Positions 1 to 5,471 of a DNA stretch of 6,548 nt are shown here, piece after piece. Both the position numbers and the translations under genes were made by a program. Position 1 is the stretch's first letter. The number at the start of each line of letters is the position of its first letter. Source of the stretch: an uncultured Collinsella sp. (GTDB lineage Bacteria; Actinomycetota; Coriobacteriia; Coriobacteriales; Coriobacteriaceae); assembly GCA_902474645.1 (NCBI GenBank), contig CABRWN010000120.1, positions 1-6,548 of the forward strand, in the 5' to 3' direction. Under the pieces are notes generated by a model. That model saw only the letters and a program-made list of their open reading frames with translations, was not told where the DNA came from and made no database searches.

Positions 1-41
1 CCGGCGAGCGGCCGATTAATATTGTCTATCTCAAAACATCG

Positions 42-1412
42 TTACTTTTTGTCAAACCGACCATAGAGCGCAAACGAGAGCGTCGCGGAAATAACCCAAG
101 TCAAAGCGATGCAGACGACAATCATGATCAGATTCATGGGATTGCCGCTTGGATCGGCATAAACGGGCAACGAGGTAATGCCGGGCATAACAAAGCCGAA
201 GCACTTTGCGCCCAGAACAACGGTGAGCGCACCGCCAATGCCATCCGCGATCATCGCAGCGATAAGCGGAGTCCTGTTAGGAACCTGAACGGTAAACAAG
301 GCGGGCTCGGAAATTCCCATAAATGCTGAGAAGGCGCACGTCATTGCAGCGGACTTGAGCTTTTCGTCGGTCATGCGCAGGGCCGCACCAAAAGACGCAC
401 CGCTTTCGGCGAGGTTATGGCAAAAAGAGATCGGGAGCAGATAGTCATACCCAAGCGTTGCGATATTGGAAATCTGGATAGGGCTCGTTGACTGATGCAT
501 GCCGAAGAGCACGATAAGCGGCATAAAGAAGCCCAGCAGAAAACCGGCAACGGGGCCTAACGTCGAGAATAGCCAAACGATACCGTTGGCAAGACCAAGA
601 CCGCACCAGGCACCAATCGGAGCGAGTACAAACAGGTTGACGGGAATCACGATAGCAAGGGAGAGCGCCGGAACGACAACGAGCTTAAAAAGATCCGGCA
701 CGACTTTGTCGATTGCGCGATATACAAAAGACAAGCCAATGACGCCAAAGATAACCGGGAACACGGAATCGGCGTAGCTAAAAATCGGCACCGCAAAACC
801 GAACAGCGCAAGGGGCGTCTCGCCCGTACCGACAGCGTTGACAATGGTCGGGTACATCAGCGATCCGGCAACACAAAGCGCAAGCGAACGGTTGACCCGG
901 AACTTATCAGCTGTAGACATTGCCAGCAAAAACGGCAAGAAGTAGAACGGGATATCCGAAATCATATTGAATATCGCAAAGTCGCCGGCACCCGTGTCGA
1001 TTCCAAAAGCCGCGATAGCAGCCAGGATGCCCTTTACGATGCCTCCCGCCACCAGTGCGGGAATGATAGCGGAGAAGATGCCGGTGATGATATCGAATAC
1101 GCGAGCCGAACCTTTTTGGAGCTCAGGCTGCTCGGCGTCGGCGGAGACCTCGCCACCCATCCTGTCGCCTAGCATGGGCTCCAATTCGTCATATACCGAC
1201 CCCACGCTGGCGCCGATGATAACCTGCCACTGCCCGTCTTTAACTTGCGCGCCCAAGGCGCCGTCAAGCGTCTTAAGGGCCTCAAGGTCTGCCTTGCTAT
1301 CGTCCTTCAGGTTGAATCTGAGCCTTGTAATGCAGTGCGTTGCCATAACAACGTTATCGGCGCCGCCCACGAGCTCGAGGACACGAGCGGCTAGTTCCTT
1401 CTTGTCTGCCAC
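42..1412 (-). CDS. PTS beta-glucoside-type permease, EIIBC (no EIIA domain)
   Basis: Membrane component of a phosphoenolpyruvate:sugar phosphotransferase system that imports a sugar, probably a beta-glucoside, and phosphorylates it on entry. With the start chosen here it has 456 residues. The EIIB domain (about 1-85) carries the phospho-acceptor Cys27 in the family motif HCITRLRF. A polar linker (about 86-102) leads to an EIIC domain (about 103-455) with about ten hydrophobic segments. EIIC landmarks are His306 in FGMHQS and Glu369 in GISEPALF. BglF/BglP-type proteins of about 610-630 residues end in an EIIA domain; here the protein stops after EIIC at GRFDKK, so EIIA must come from another protein. 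Start: a GTG at 1421 has no usable spacing to an SD, whereas the GTG at 1412 lies 8 nt after AGGAG, which overlaps the stop of the upstream GH1 gene. The pair is probably translationally coupled. Substrate is inferred from the neighbour, not from the sequence. Confidence 0.93.
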   Translation of the reverse strand: MADKKELAARVLELVGGADNVVMATHCITRLRFNLKDDSKADLEALKTLDGALGAQVKDGQWQVIIGASVGSVYDELEPMLGDRMGGEVSADAEQPELQKGSARVFDIITGIFSAIIPALVAGGIVKGILAAIAAFGIDTGAGDFAIFNMISDIPFYFLPFLLAMSTADKFRVNRSLALCVAGSLMYPTIVNAVGTGETPLALFGFAVPIFSYADSVFPVIFGVIGLSFVYRAIDKVVPDLFKLVVVPALSLAIVIPVNLFVLAPIGAWCGLGLANGIVWLFSTLGPVAGFLLGFFMPLIVLFGMHQSTSPIQISNIATLGYDYLLPISFCHNLAESGASFGAALRMTDEKLKSAAMTCAFSAFMGISEPALFTVQVPNRTPLIAAMIADGIGGALTVVLGAKCFGFVMPGITSLPVYADPSGNPMNLIMIVVCIALTWVISATLSFALYGRFDKK

Positions 1413-1420
1413 AACAATCA

Positions 1421-1425
1421 CTCCT
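1421..1425 (-). promoter_or_regulatory. Shine-Dalgarno AGGAG for the PTS gene, overlapping the GH1 stop codon
   Basis: Read on the minus strand, TAGGAG contains both the TAG stop of the GH1 gene and the SD. The next 8 nt lead to GTG at 1412-1410. A ribosome ending the upstream gene would sit on this site, which favours translational coupling and decides the permease start. Confidence 0.75.
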
Positions 1426-2902
1426 ATCCAAGATCCTCGCCATTAGTGGCGATACATTTCTGGTACCAATAGAAAGAGTCTTTACGCAAGCGCTCCGCAG
1501 TGCCGTTGCCGCAATTATCCAGATCGACATAGATAAGCCCGTATCGCTTGTCCATCGTAAGAGGACCGCAGGCAACAAGGTCAATGAATCCCCAGATCAT
1601 ATATCCGCGCACGTCAACGCCATCGATCACTGCCTCTTTAAGGCACTTTATGTGCTGGCGTAAATAATCGATTCGATACTCGTCGTGGATGCTGCCATCC
1701 TCCTCGACTACATCAGATGTACCGAGGCCATTCTCGGCGATATACAGGGGCAGCCCATAGCGGTCATACATCTGGTTAAGGGTAACCCTCAGGCCAATGG
1801 GATCGAGCTGCCAGCCCCACTCACTCGTCTCGAGATAAGGGTTCTTGTTTGCCATGACCAGATTTCCCGCAGTCTTCTCCCATCCCTGATCGCAGGTGGA
1901 TACCTGGGAAAAGTAGTACGAGAAGGCCAGGAAGTCGACCGTGTTGCGAGCGATAAGCTCTTCATCGCCCGGCTCCATTTGAATCTCGATATCGCACGCA
2001 TCGAAATAGCGATTCATATAAGCGGGGTATTTTCCACGAGCCATCACGTCCGTATAGAACCAGTTGGAATACTGGTCGTCGTGAATAGCCTGCATGTTAT
2101 CTTCGGGACGGCAGGTGGCAGGATACGTACAGAATCGAGCGATCATGCCGCCAACGGGAGTATCGGGCGAAAGACGATGGACAATCTCGACGGCGCGCGC
2201 ATTGGCAACGAACTCGTGGTGCAGACACTGGAAGATGGCTCGATCGAAGTTCTCCCCCTCTTCGTCTTTGACCAGACAGACCCCGTCCCAAGGCGAAAAA
2301 CGCGCTGCATTGAACTCGTTAAAAGGCAGCCAGAAATCGACCAGGTCGCCCAATTCCGTAACGATCGTCTCGACATAGCGGGCGAAGAAATCAATCGTCT
2401 TGCGATTCTTCCATCCCCCATATGTGGTGACGAGATTTACCGGAATGTCATAGTGGAGCATGGTGACGAAGGTCTTAATGCCGTGCTTTTTGCACTCACC
2501 CAGCATGCTTCGATACCACTCGATGCCTTCACGGTTAGGCTCAAGGTCATCTCCGTTAGGATAGATTCGGCTCCAGCAAATAGAGGTGCGGAACAGCTTG
2601 AGACCCATCTCCGCAAAAAGCGCGATGTCCTCACGGTAGTGATGATAGAAGTCGTTACCGCGCCTAAACGGGTAGAACTCAACGCCATCATCTGCGAGAG
2701 CGTTCATTAGCTCGTCATGGCAGAAGGGGGTGTTTTGATGCTTGTCCTCGATCTGGTCATGAGTCCAGGTGCCATCCAGCCATCGACAATCCTGCGTCGA
2801 CTTTCCCTTTCCGCCCTCATTCCAGGCGCCATCGGCCTGCGAGCACGATATGGCTCCGCCCCATAAAAAGTCGGAGTCAAATCCATGTTTTAACTTACCC
2901 AT
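1424..2902 (-). CDS. GH1 family 6-phospho-beta-glycosidase
   Basis: Cytoplasmic glycoside hydrolase family 1 enzyme expected to hydrolyse the 6-phospho-beta-glucoside delivered by the PTS permease. It has 492 residues, slightly above the usual 465-480, and no signal peptide. The N-terminal signature is FLWGGAISCSQADGAW (12-27). Asn195-Glu196 (LPFNEF) is the acid/base, Glu390 (YIAENGLG) the nucleophile, His150 and Trp437 are active-site positions, and the C-terminus has the 6-phospho-type KDSFYWYQK block (474-482). Lys452 and Tyr454 (DKRYG) match the phosphate-binding pair of 6-phospho-glycosidases, but the serine expected six residues before the lysine is Gly446. Asp24 replaces the usual Glu of QxEGA, and Pro193 the usual Thr before FNE. 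Start: ATG at 2902 follows AAGGAGG by 4 nt; an in-frame ATG at 2974 has no SD and would add 24 residues unlike the family. First gene of a two-gene operon. Confidence 0.93.
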   Translation of the reverse strand: MGKLKHGFDSDFLWGGAISCSQADGAWNEGGKGKSTQDCRWLDGTWTHDQIEDKHQNTPFCHDELMNALADDGVEFYPFRRGNDFYHHYREDIALFAEMGLKLFRTSICWSRIYPNGDDLEPNREGIEWYRSMLGECKKHGIKTFVTMLHYDIPVNLVTTYGGWKNRKTIDFFARYVETIVTELGDLVDFWLPFNEFNAARFSPWDGVCLVKDEEGENFDRAIFQCLHHEFVANARAVEIVHRLSPDTPVGGMIARFCTYPATCRPEDNMQAIHDDQYSNWFYTDVMARGKYPAYMNRYFDACDIEIQMEPGDEELIARNTVDFLAFSYYFSQVSTCDQGWEKTAGNLVMANKNPYLETSEWGWQLDPIGLRVTLNQMYDRYGLPLYIAENGLGTSDVVEEDGSIHDEYRIDYLRQHIKCLKEAVIDGVDVRGYMIWGFIDLVACGPLTMDKRYGLIYVDLDNCGNGTAERLRKDSFYWYQKCIATNGEDLG

Positions 2903-2906
2903 TTGC

Positions 2907-2913
2907 CCTCCTT
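2907..2913 (-). promoter_or_regulatory. Shine-Dalgarno AAGGAGG for the GH1 gene
   Basis: A near-complete SD ends 4 nt before the ATG at 2902 and sets the start of the GH1 gene. The upstream in-frame ATG at 2974 has nothing comparable and lies about 6 nt from the predicted transcription start. Confidence 0.85.
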
Positions 2914-2920
2914 GATCGGA

Positions 2921-2931
2921 TGCTCCAGCGG
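2921..2931 (-). repeat. Left arm of an 11-bp perfect inverted repeat flanking the divergent promoters
   Basis: On the minus strand this reads CCGCTGGAGCA, identical to 3041-3051 on the plus strand. It lies in the leader of the GH1 gene, 18 nt before its ATG. Similarity to the other arm continues weakly on both sides (GTT before; CC and AT after), giving about 18 matches in 22 positions. It could be an operator element of the AraC-type regulator or a shared leader element. Confidence 0.6.
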
Positions 2932-2981
2932 ATAACCCAATACTAGGAAGAACAAGATGCATAAGATATCGCATAGAAAGC

Positions 2982-3011
2982 TTGGGTTTATAACATTTTT
3001 TTAGATATAAT
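2982..3011 (+). promoter_or_regulatory. Candidate sigma70-type promoter for the araC-type gene
   Basis: A consensus -10 TATAAT lies at 3006-3011. A partial -35 TTGGGT lies at 2982-2987, with an 18-bp spacer. The predicted transcription start is near 3018, giving a leader of about 38 nt. The -10 overlaps the first base of the upstream copy of the TACCGTTCA repeat, so a protein bound there should block this promoter (inferred autorepression). Confidence 0.6.
2987..2995 (-). promoter_or_regulatory. Candidate extended -10 promoter for the GH1-PTS operon
   Basis: On the minus strand the sequence TGTTATAAA gives an extended -10 (TGn plus TATAAA). No good -35 is seen at 16-18 bp spacing (around 3010-3015). 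An extended -10 with a poor -35 fits a promoter that needs an activator. The predicted start is near 2980, leaving a leader of about 78 nt. The element overlaps the -35 of the opposing araC-type promoter by one base. Confidence 0.5.
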
Positions 3012-3040
3012 ACCGTTCAAGGCATCGATTCTACCGTTCA
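3011..3040. promoter_or_regulatory. Candidate AraC-family operator: TACCGTTCA direct repeat, 21-bp spacing
   Basis: TACCGTTCA occurs exactly at 3011-3019 and again at 3032-3040, 21 bp start to start, which is two helical turns. This is the geometry of tandem half-sites bound by AraC-family dimers. Relative to the predicted GH1 promoter the proximal copy covers the -35 region and the distal copy lies about -52 to -60, the usual position for class II activation. Relative to the araC-type promoter the proximal copy overlaps the -10 and start point. Binding by the adjacent regulator is inference. Confidence 0.6.
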
Positions 3041-3051
3041 CCGCTGGAGCA
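3041..3051 (+). repeat. Right arm of the 11-bp perfect inverted repeat, containing the araC SD
   Basis: CCGCTGGAGCA on the plus strand is the exact reverse complement of 2921-2931. It directly abuts the distal TACCGTTCA half-site. It also contains the GGAG (3046-3049) that serves, at 6 nt spacing, as the Shine-Dalgarno of the araC-type gene, so part of the identity may be imposed by that role. Confidence 0.6.
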
Positions 3052-3055
3052 CCCC

Positions 3056-4048
3056 ATGGATTCGAATCTCAAACAGTTGCTCTATACGCATACCGAGACC
3101 GAAGAGTGGCATCGTACGCATCCGGGAGAGCCCAGCCCGCGATATAACAGGGTGGAAACCACAACCATTAACGGCGAAGAGGTCTATCTGTTTGATTGGA
3201 AAGAAACCCTCGACGAAAACCCCGTGGGCCTTATCAAGGAGTCACGCTTTACCGACATTCCTCCTCATATCAATCGGGATATGGAGCTTAACTACGTGTA
3301 CGACGGCGTCTGCACGTTTGTCGTCAACGGACGGTCACTGCTCCTTAAAAAGGGTGATGTGCTCATTTGCAACACCGGCGTAGTCAGAAGCGTTCCATAC
3401 GTTAAGGGCGAGCACGATATCGTCATTTCAATCGTCTTCAAAAAGGAAATGTTCGATTCGGTGTTCCTGAGCCAGCTACCCGGCGCGTCACCATTAACGA
3501 ATCTCCTATTTGATTTTGTGTCCAAAAACCGTGAGGCTCGCAAATATCTCATTCTTCCAGAGGAATACGCCCGACATGCGCGACGCCTCATCGAGATGCT
3601 CTTTATCGAATATCACTTTAAAGATGCCTACTCCAATGAACTCATGAGGCACCTCGCCGTCAGCCTATTCCTTGTTCTCATTCGAGGACTGTACCGACGC
3701 TCCGCAACTGATAACCAGGCGATTATGTCGGACGAACGCATCGTGTCGATTCTGAATCATATTGAGCGAAGTTACGGCGACTGCACGCTCGAAAGCATTG
3801 CGAGCGATACGGGTTATAGCACCAGCTATCTCAGCAGCTTGATCAAGCAAAAAACCGGCAAAACGTTTTCGCAAATCAAGCTCAACCAGCAGCTCACAGA
3901 GGCGGCATATCTTCTCAATAACACCGAGCGCAGCGTGCAGTATGTAGCCCGAAAAGTCGGCATATCCAACATGTCATTCTTTTACTCAAAATATAAAGAA
4001 ACATTCGGCGAAACGCCAGGTGCGTTCAGGACGCATCGGTCTTGTTAA
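3056..4048 (+). CDS. AraC-family transcriptional regulator (cupin plus double HTH)
   Basis: DNA-binding regulator of 330 residues, divergent from the GH1-PTS operon and most likely its sugar-responsive activator. The N-terminal half (about 55-130) is a cupin-type sensor: the stretch RFTDIPPHINRDMELNYVYD and then NGRSLLLKKGDVLICNTG are characteristic of AraC_binding-like domains. A helical linker (about 165-215) follows. The C-terminal AraC DNA-binding domain holds two helix-turn-helix units, TLESIASDTGYSTSYLSSLIK (244-264) and SVQYVARKVGISNMSFFYSKYK (293-314), ending with the family hallmark FGETPGAFR (317-325). Start ATG follows GGAG by 6 nt. The gene probably represses its own promoter, since the repeated TACCGTTCA overlaps its -10. 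The ligand cannot be read from the sequence. The gene converges on the protease gene with 2 bp between stops. Confidence 0.93.
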   Translation: MDSNLKQLLYTHTETEEWHRTHPGEPSPRYNRVETTTINGEEVYLFDWKETLDENPVGLIKESRFTDIPPHINRDMELNYVYDGVCTFVVNGRSLLLKKGDVLICNTGVVRSVPYVKGEHDIVISIVFKKEMFDSVFLSQLPGASPLTNLLFDFVSKNREARKYLILPEEYARHARRLIEMLFIEYHFKDAYSNELMRHLAVSLFLVLIRGLYRRSATDNQAIMSDERIVSILNHIERSYGDCTLESIASDTGYSTSYLSSLIKQKTGKTFSQIKLNQQLTEAAYLLNNTERSVQYVARKVGISNMSFFYSKYKETFGETPGAFRTHRSC

Positions 4049-4050
4049 AG

Positions 4051-4971
4051 TCATTGATAATCAGACCGATCAGTTTCGCGTGGCGCAGGAATGCACGACC
4101 GGAGCAGCGAGCGTATCGCCTCTACCAGCACAAAGCCGGCGATGCCAACCGTGACCACCACGTCGAACGGCGCGTTCACAAACCACAGCAGGCCCATGAG
4201 ATACGACCCGGCATTAAAGGCAAAGTGCAGCAGGATCGTGTAACGGAGCTTTCCGGTGGTCACGAGCACCCAGCCAAAGATGAGGCCGGCAACACCCGCA
4301 TAGCAGCCCTGCACCCAGTTCATGTGCATAAAGCCGAAGACCGCCGCCTGCAGTACGATTGCCGCGGCGACGCCCCAGGCACTCGGGGCCGCCCAGAGCA
4401 CTATGGCGCCGTCTTGCGCGTTCACGCGGCGCCGGCGTTTCCAGAGCGGATGGCACCGTGGATTAAACGCACGCAGTGAGAACTCAAAGATGATGCCGCG
4501 CACCAGGAGCTCTTCGCAAAATGGCGCGCCAATCACCGTGGTCAGAACGGCCAGATAGCTCGTGTCGCCCATGCCTGTTTCCTCGACGAGCTCGCTATAG
4601 TCTGCCGCGACCTCGGGCAGCAGCGACAGCACGCCGTCGCATAGATAGCTAATGACCACCTGCATGGACAGGCCGATCACGACAACGCAGACGATGCGCT
4701 TCCATGCCGCGCCTGCTCCCCCACCGAGCGGGCGCTCGCCTTGCTGGCGCGCCATAAACGAGCGCGGCCACAGATAACGCCACCACAGCAGCGCCATCAA
4801 AAACGACGCCGTCTGAGCGGCAGCCTGGAACCATTGGATATCGAGATTGTCGATCGGATAGCCCGTCAGCGCCGACACGGCACCGAGAACAGAAAACAGA
4901 ACCACGCTCAGGGCTATATCGGCAGCGACAACGCCAAAACAGGCAAGCGCCCACGCTATCGCATTGAGCAT
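4051..4971 (-). CDS. CPBP family (CAAX-type) intramembrane glutamic protease
   Basis: Polytopic membrane protein of 306 residues with all three CPBP motifs: Glu153-Glu154-x3-Arg158 (CEELLVRG), Phe212-x3-His216 (FGFMH) and His249-x3-Asn253 (HFAFN). About seven or eight hydrophobic segments are visible (roughly 6-35, 52-68, 92-112, 138-150, 188-216, 224-238, 245-264, 268-288). A basic loop (178-182, KRRRR) separates motif 1 from motif 2. Bacterial members process peptides or membrane proteins and some give bacteriocin self-immunity; the substrate here is unknown. Start: ATG at 4971 is 5 nt after GAGGAGG. The reading frame stays open to 5346, but that upstream part is out-of-frame antitoxin and intergenic DNA. 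The gene lies 83 bp after the antitoxin gene on the same strand, so cotranscription is possible. Its 3' end faces the araC-type gene. Confidence 0.88.
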   Translation of the reverse strand: MLNAIAWALACFGVVAADIALSVVLFSVLGAVSALTGYPIDNLDIQWFQAAAQTASFLMALLWWRYLWPRSFMARQQGERPLGGGAGAAWKRIVCVVVIGLSMQVVISYLCDGVLSLLPEVAADYSELVEETGMGDTSYLAVLTTVIGAPFCEELLVRGIIFEFSLRAFNPRCHPLWKRRRRVNAQDGAIVLWAAPSAWGVAAAIVLQAAVFGFMHMNWVQGCYAGVAGLIFGWVLVTTGKLRYTILLHFAFNAGSYLMGLLWFVNAPFDVVVTVGIAGFVLVEAIRSLLRSCIPAPRETDRSDYQ

Positions 4972-4976
4972 GCCAA

Positions 4977-4983
4977 CCTCCTC
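4977..4983 (-). promoter_or_regulatory. Shine-Dalgarno GAGGAGG setting the protease start
   Basis: Strong SD 5 nt before the ATG at 4971. The next in-frame ATG upstream (5031) is preceded by pyrimidine-rich sequence with no SD, so the short 306-residue protein is preferred. Confidence 0.85.
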
Positions 4984-5026
4984 AAAACCGTTCCCTAGTT
5001 CTACCACAACTCGGCAGAGAGCTGAT

Positions 5027-5065
5027 CCCATGGGGACGGAGGAAAACGGATCACTTATTGATGAG
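5027..5065 (-). repeat. Intergenic repeat, copy A (at the antitoxin 3' end)
   Basis: On the plus strand the core GACGGAGGAAAACGGATCA (5035-5053) matches copy B (5432-5451) in 18 of 20 aligned columns. Looser similarity extends on both sides (CCC-ATGG before, a TTG and TGAG after). The repeat overlaps the last codons and stop of the antitoxin gene and runs toward the protease gene. Two copies about 400 bp apart in the same orientation, each at a gene end, suggest a dispersed intergenic element. No hairpin typical of a terminator is seen in it. Confidence 0.6.
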
Positions 5066-5255
5066 AATCGGGCGCAGTGCCAAAGGCCCCGCTGGGCGAA
5101 ATGTCGAACGGAAAGGTGCCGCAGCGATTGAAGGCGGCGATGAACATGCGGATGGCGTTGGACGGCGTGGTGCCTACGAGTTGGGTTGCCGCCGCGAAGG
5201 CCGCCTTTTCCTCGGGCAAGACCTTCGCGACAACCGGGGTCATGTGTTCTGCCAT
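5055..5255 (-). CDS. RelB/DinJ-like antitoxin, orphan
   Basis: Small protein of 66 residues resembling RelB/DinJ antitoxins. These form a ribbon-helix-helix dimer that binds the operator, while the C-terminus neutralises a RelE/YafQ-type mRNase. The visible match is a short N-terminal strand (TPVVAKVLPEEKAAF, 6-20) followed by the family-typical TTPSNAIRMFIAAFNRCGTFPFDI (29-52), where the usual form is SxSxAIRxFLxxxxxxxxxPFxx. The tail (53-66) is short. Start: ATG at 5255 is 4 nt after AGGAAG; a TTG-initiated extension to 5330 would run through a hairpin and has no SD. No RelE-like toxin lies on either side: downstream is the protease and upstream is a 216-bp non-coding stretch. It may be a solitary antitoxin, a remnant, or a regulator of distant toxins. 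Family assignment rests on a short motif. Confidence 0.72.
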   Translation of the reverse strand: MAEHMTPVVAKVLPEEKAAFAAATQLVGTTPSNAIRMFIAAFNRCGTFPFDISPSGAFGTAPDSHQ

Positions 5256-5289
5256 GGCGCTTCCTTTTTGAAACGACGGTGATGCGGAT

Positions 5290-5348
5290 AGATGCGGGCC
5301 ACGCGGCTGGGCGACGGGCTGTGAAGGCAACCCGATTGGCCCGCATCT
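5290..5348 (-). other. Strong stem-loop in the antitoxin leader
   Basis: A 12-bp perfect inverted repeat, AGATGCGGGCCA (5290-5301) and TGGCCCGCATCT (5337-5348), encloses 35 nt. Inside the loop a second stem is possible (5316-5321 with 5328-5333, one mismatch). GATGCGG is also repeated directly at 5281-5287 and 5291-5297. Neither side has a T-run that would make it an intrinsic terminator. In the predicted antitoxin transcript it sits between the start point and the ribosome-binding site, so it may affect mRNA stability or translation, or be a processed small RNA. Confidence 0.6.
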
Positions 5349-5369
5349 GGAGTTTGTTTCTACGGCGTT

Positions 5370-5398
5370 GGTATTACTTGGTAATCCTAAGTATTACC
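5370..5398. promoter_or_regulatory. Candidate antitoxin operator: 10-bp-phased GTAwTaC repeats and overlapping palindromes
   Basis: Three related units begin at 5371 (GTATTAC), 5381 (GTAATCC) and 5391 (GTATTAC), exactly 10 bp apart. The same bases form two overlapping palindromes: ATTAC-TTG-GTAAT (5373-5385) and GGTAAT, 7 nt, ATTACC (5380-5398). The outer arms GGTATTACTT and AAGTATTACC are inverted copies with one mismatch. One-turn phasing is what cooperative ribbon-helix-helix repressors use, and the site lies just downstream of a predicted antitoxin transcription start. Autorepression by the adjacent antitoxin is inference. Confidence 0.55.
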
Positions 5399-5406
5399 CC
5401 GCAGAT

Positions 5407-5415
5407 AGAATACCA
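5407..5415 (-). promoter_or_regulatory. Candidate extended -10 promoter for the antitoxin gene
   Basis: Minus-strand TGGTATTCT reads as TGn plus TATTCT. No good -35 is visible at 17 bp. The predicted start near 5400 would place the phased operator immediately downstream and leave a leader of about 145 nt. Weak evidence, strengthened mainly by the fit with the operator. Confidence 0.35.
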
Positions 5416-5422
5416 TACCCAA

Positions 5423-5464
5423 CCCTATGGAGACGGAGAAAAAACGGATCATTTTGTTGCTGAG
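5423..5464 (-). repeat. Intergenic repeat, copy B (just after the ABC gene)
   Basis: Second copy of the element at 5027-5065, in the same orientation, with an A-run two bases longer. It begins 7 bp beyond the stop of the ABC gene on the minus strand. The core is 5432-5451. Like copy A it is found at a gene end and has no terminator hairpin. Confidence 0.6.
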
Positions 5465-5471
5465 TAAGTAT

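Noticed and set aside
1685..2710. Long plus-strand open frame of 341 codons antisense to the GH1 gene
   Set aside because: It lies wholly inside a well-supported GH1 gene with catalytic motifs on the minus strand; its protein shows no recognisable domain and no SD was found at its start.
2910..2919. Minus-strand CCGATCAAGG, 9/10 match to 3013-3022 (CCGTTCAAGG), as a third operator half-site
   Set aside because: It overlaps the GH1 Shine-Dalgarno, which accounts for the AAGG part, and matches TACCGTTCA itself poorly.
2903..2974. Upstream ATG start for the GH1 gene
   Set aside because: No SD, adds 24 residues not typical of GH1, and would begin about 6 nt from the predicted transcription start.
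2903..2980. BglG/LicT-type antiterminator (RAT) and terminator hairpin in the GH1-PTS leader
   Set aside because: Looked for because many bgl PTS operons use it; no RAT-like sequence or hairpin plus U-run was found, and an AraC-type regulator is present instead.
5256..5330. TTG-initiated extension of the antitoxin
   Set aside because: No SD and it runs through the hairpin; ATG at 5255 with AGGAAG upstream fits the family length.
4972..5346. N-terminal extension of the protease frame (ATG at 5346)
   Set aside because: The added 125 residues are Arg/His-rich, overlap the antitoxin gene in another frame, have no SD, and start inside the hairpin. ATG at 4971 has a strong SD.
5290..5348. Intrinsic terminator for the ABC gene or an integron attC site
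   Set aside because: No T-run after the stem on either strand, it lies over 120 bp past the ABC stop, and no attC core sequences are present.
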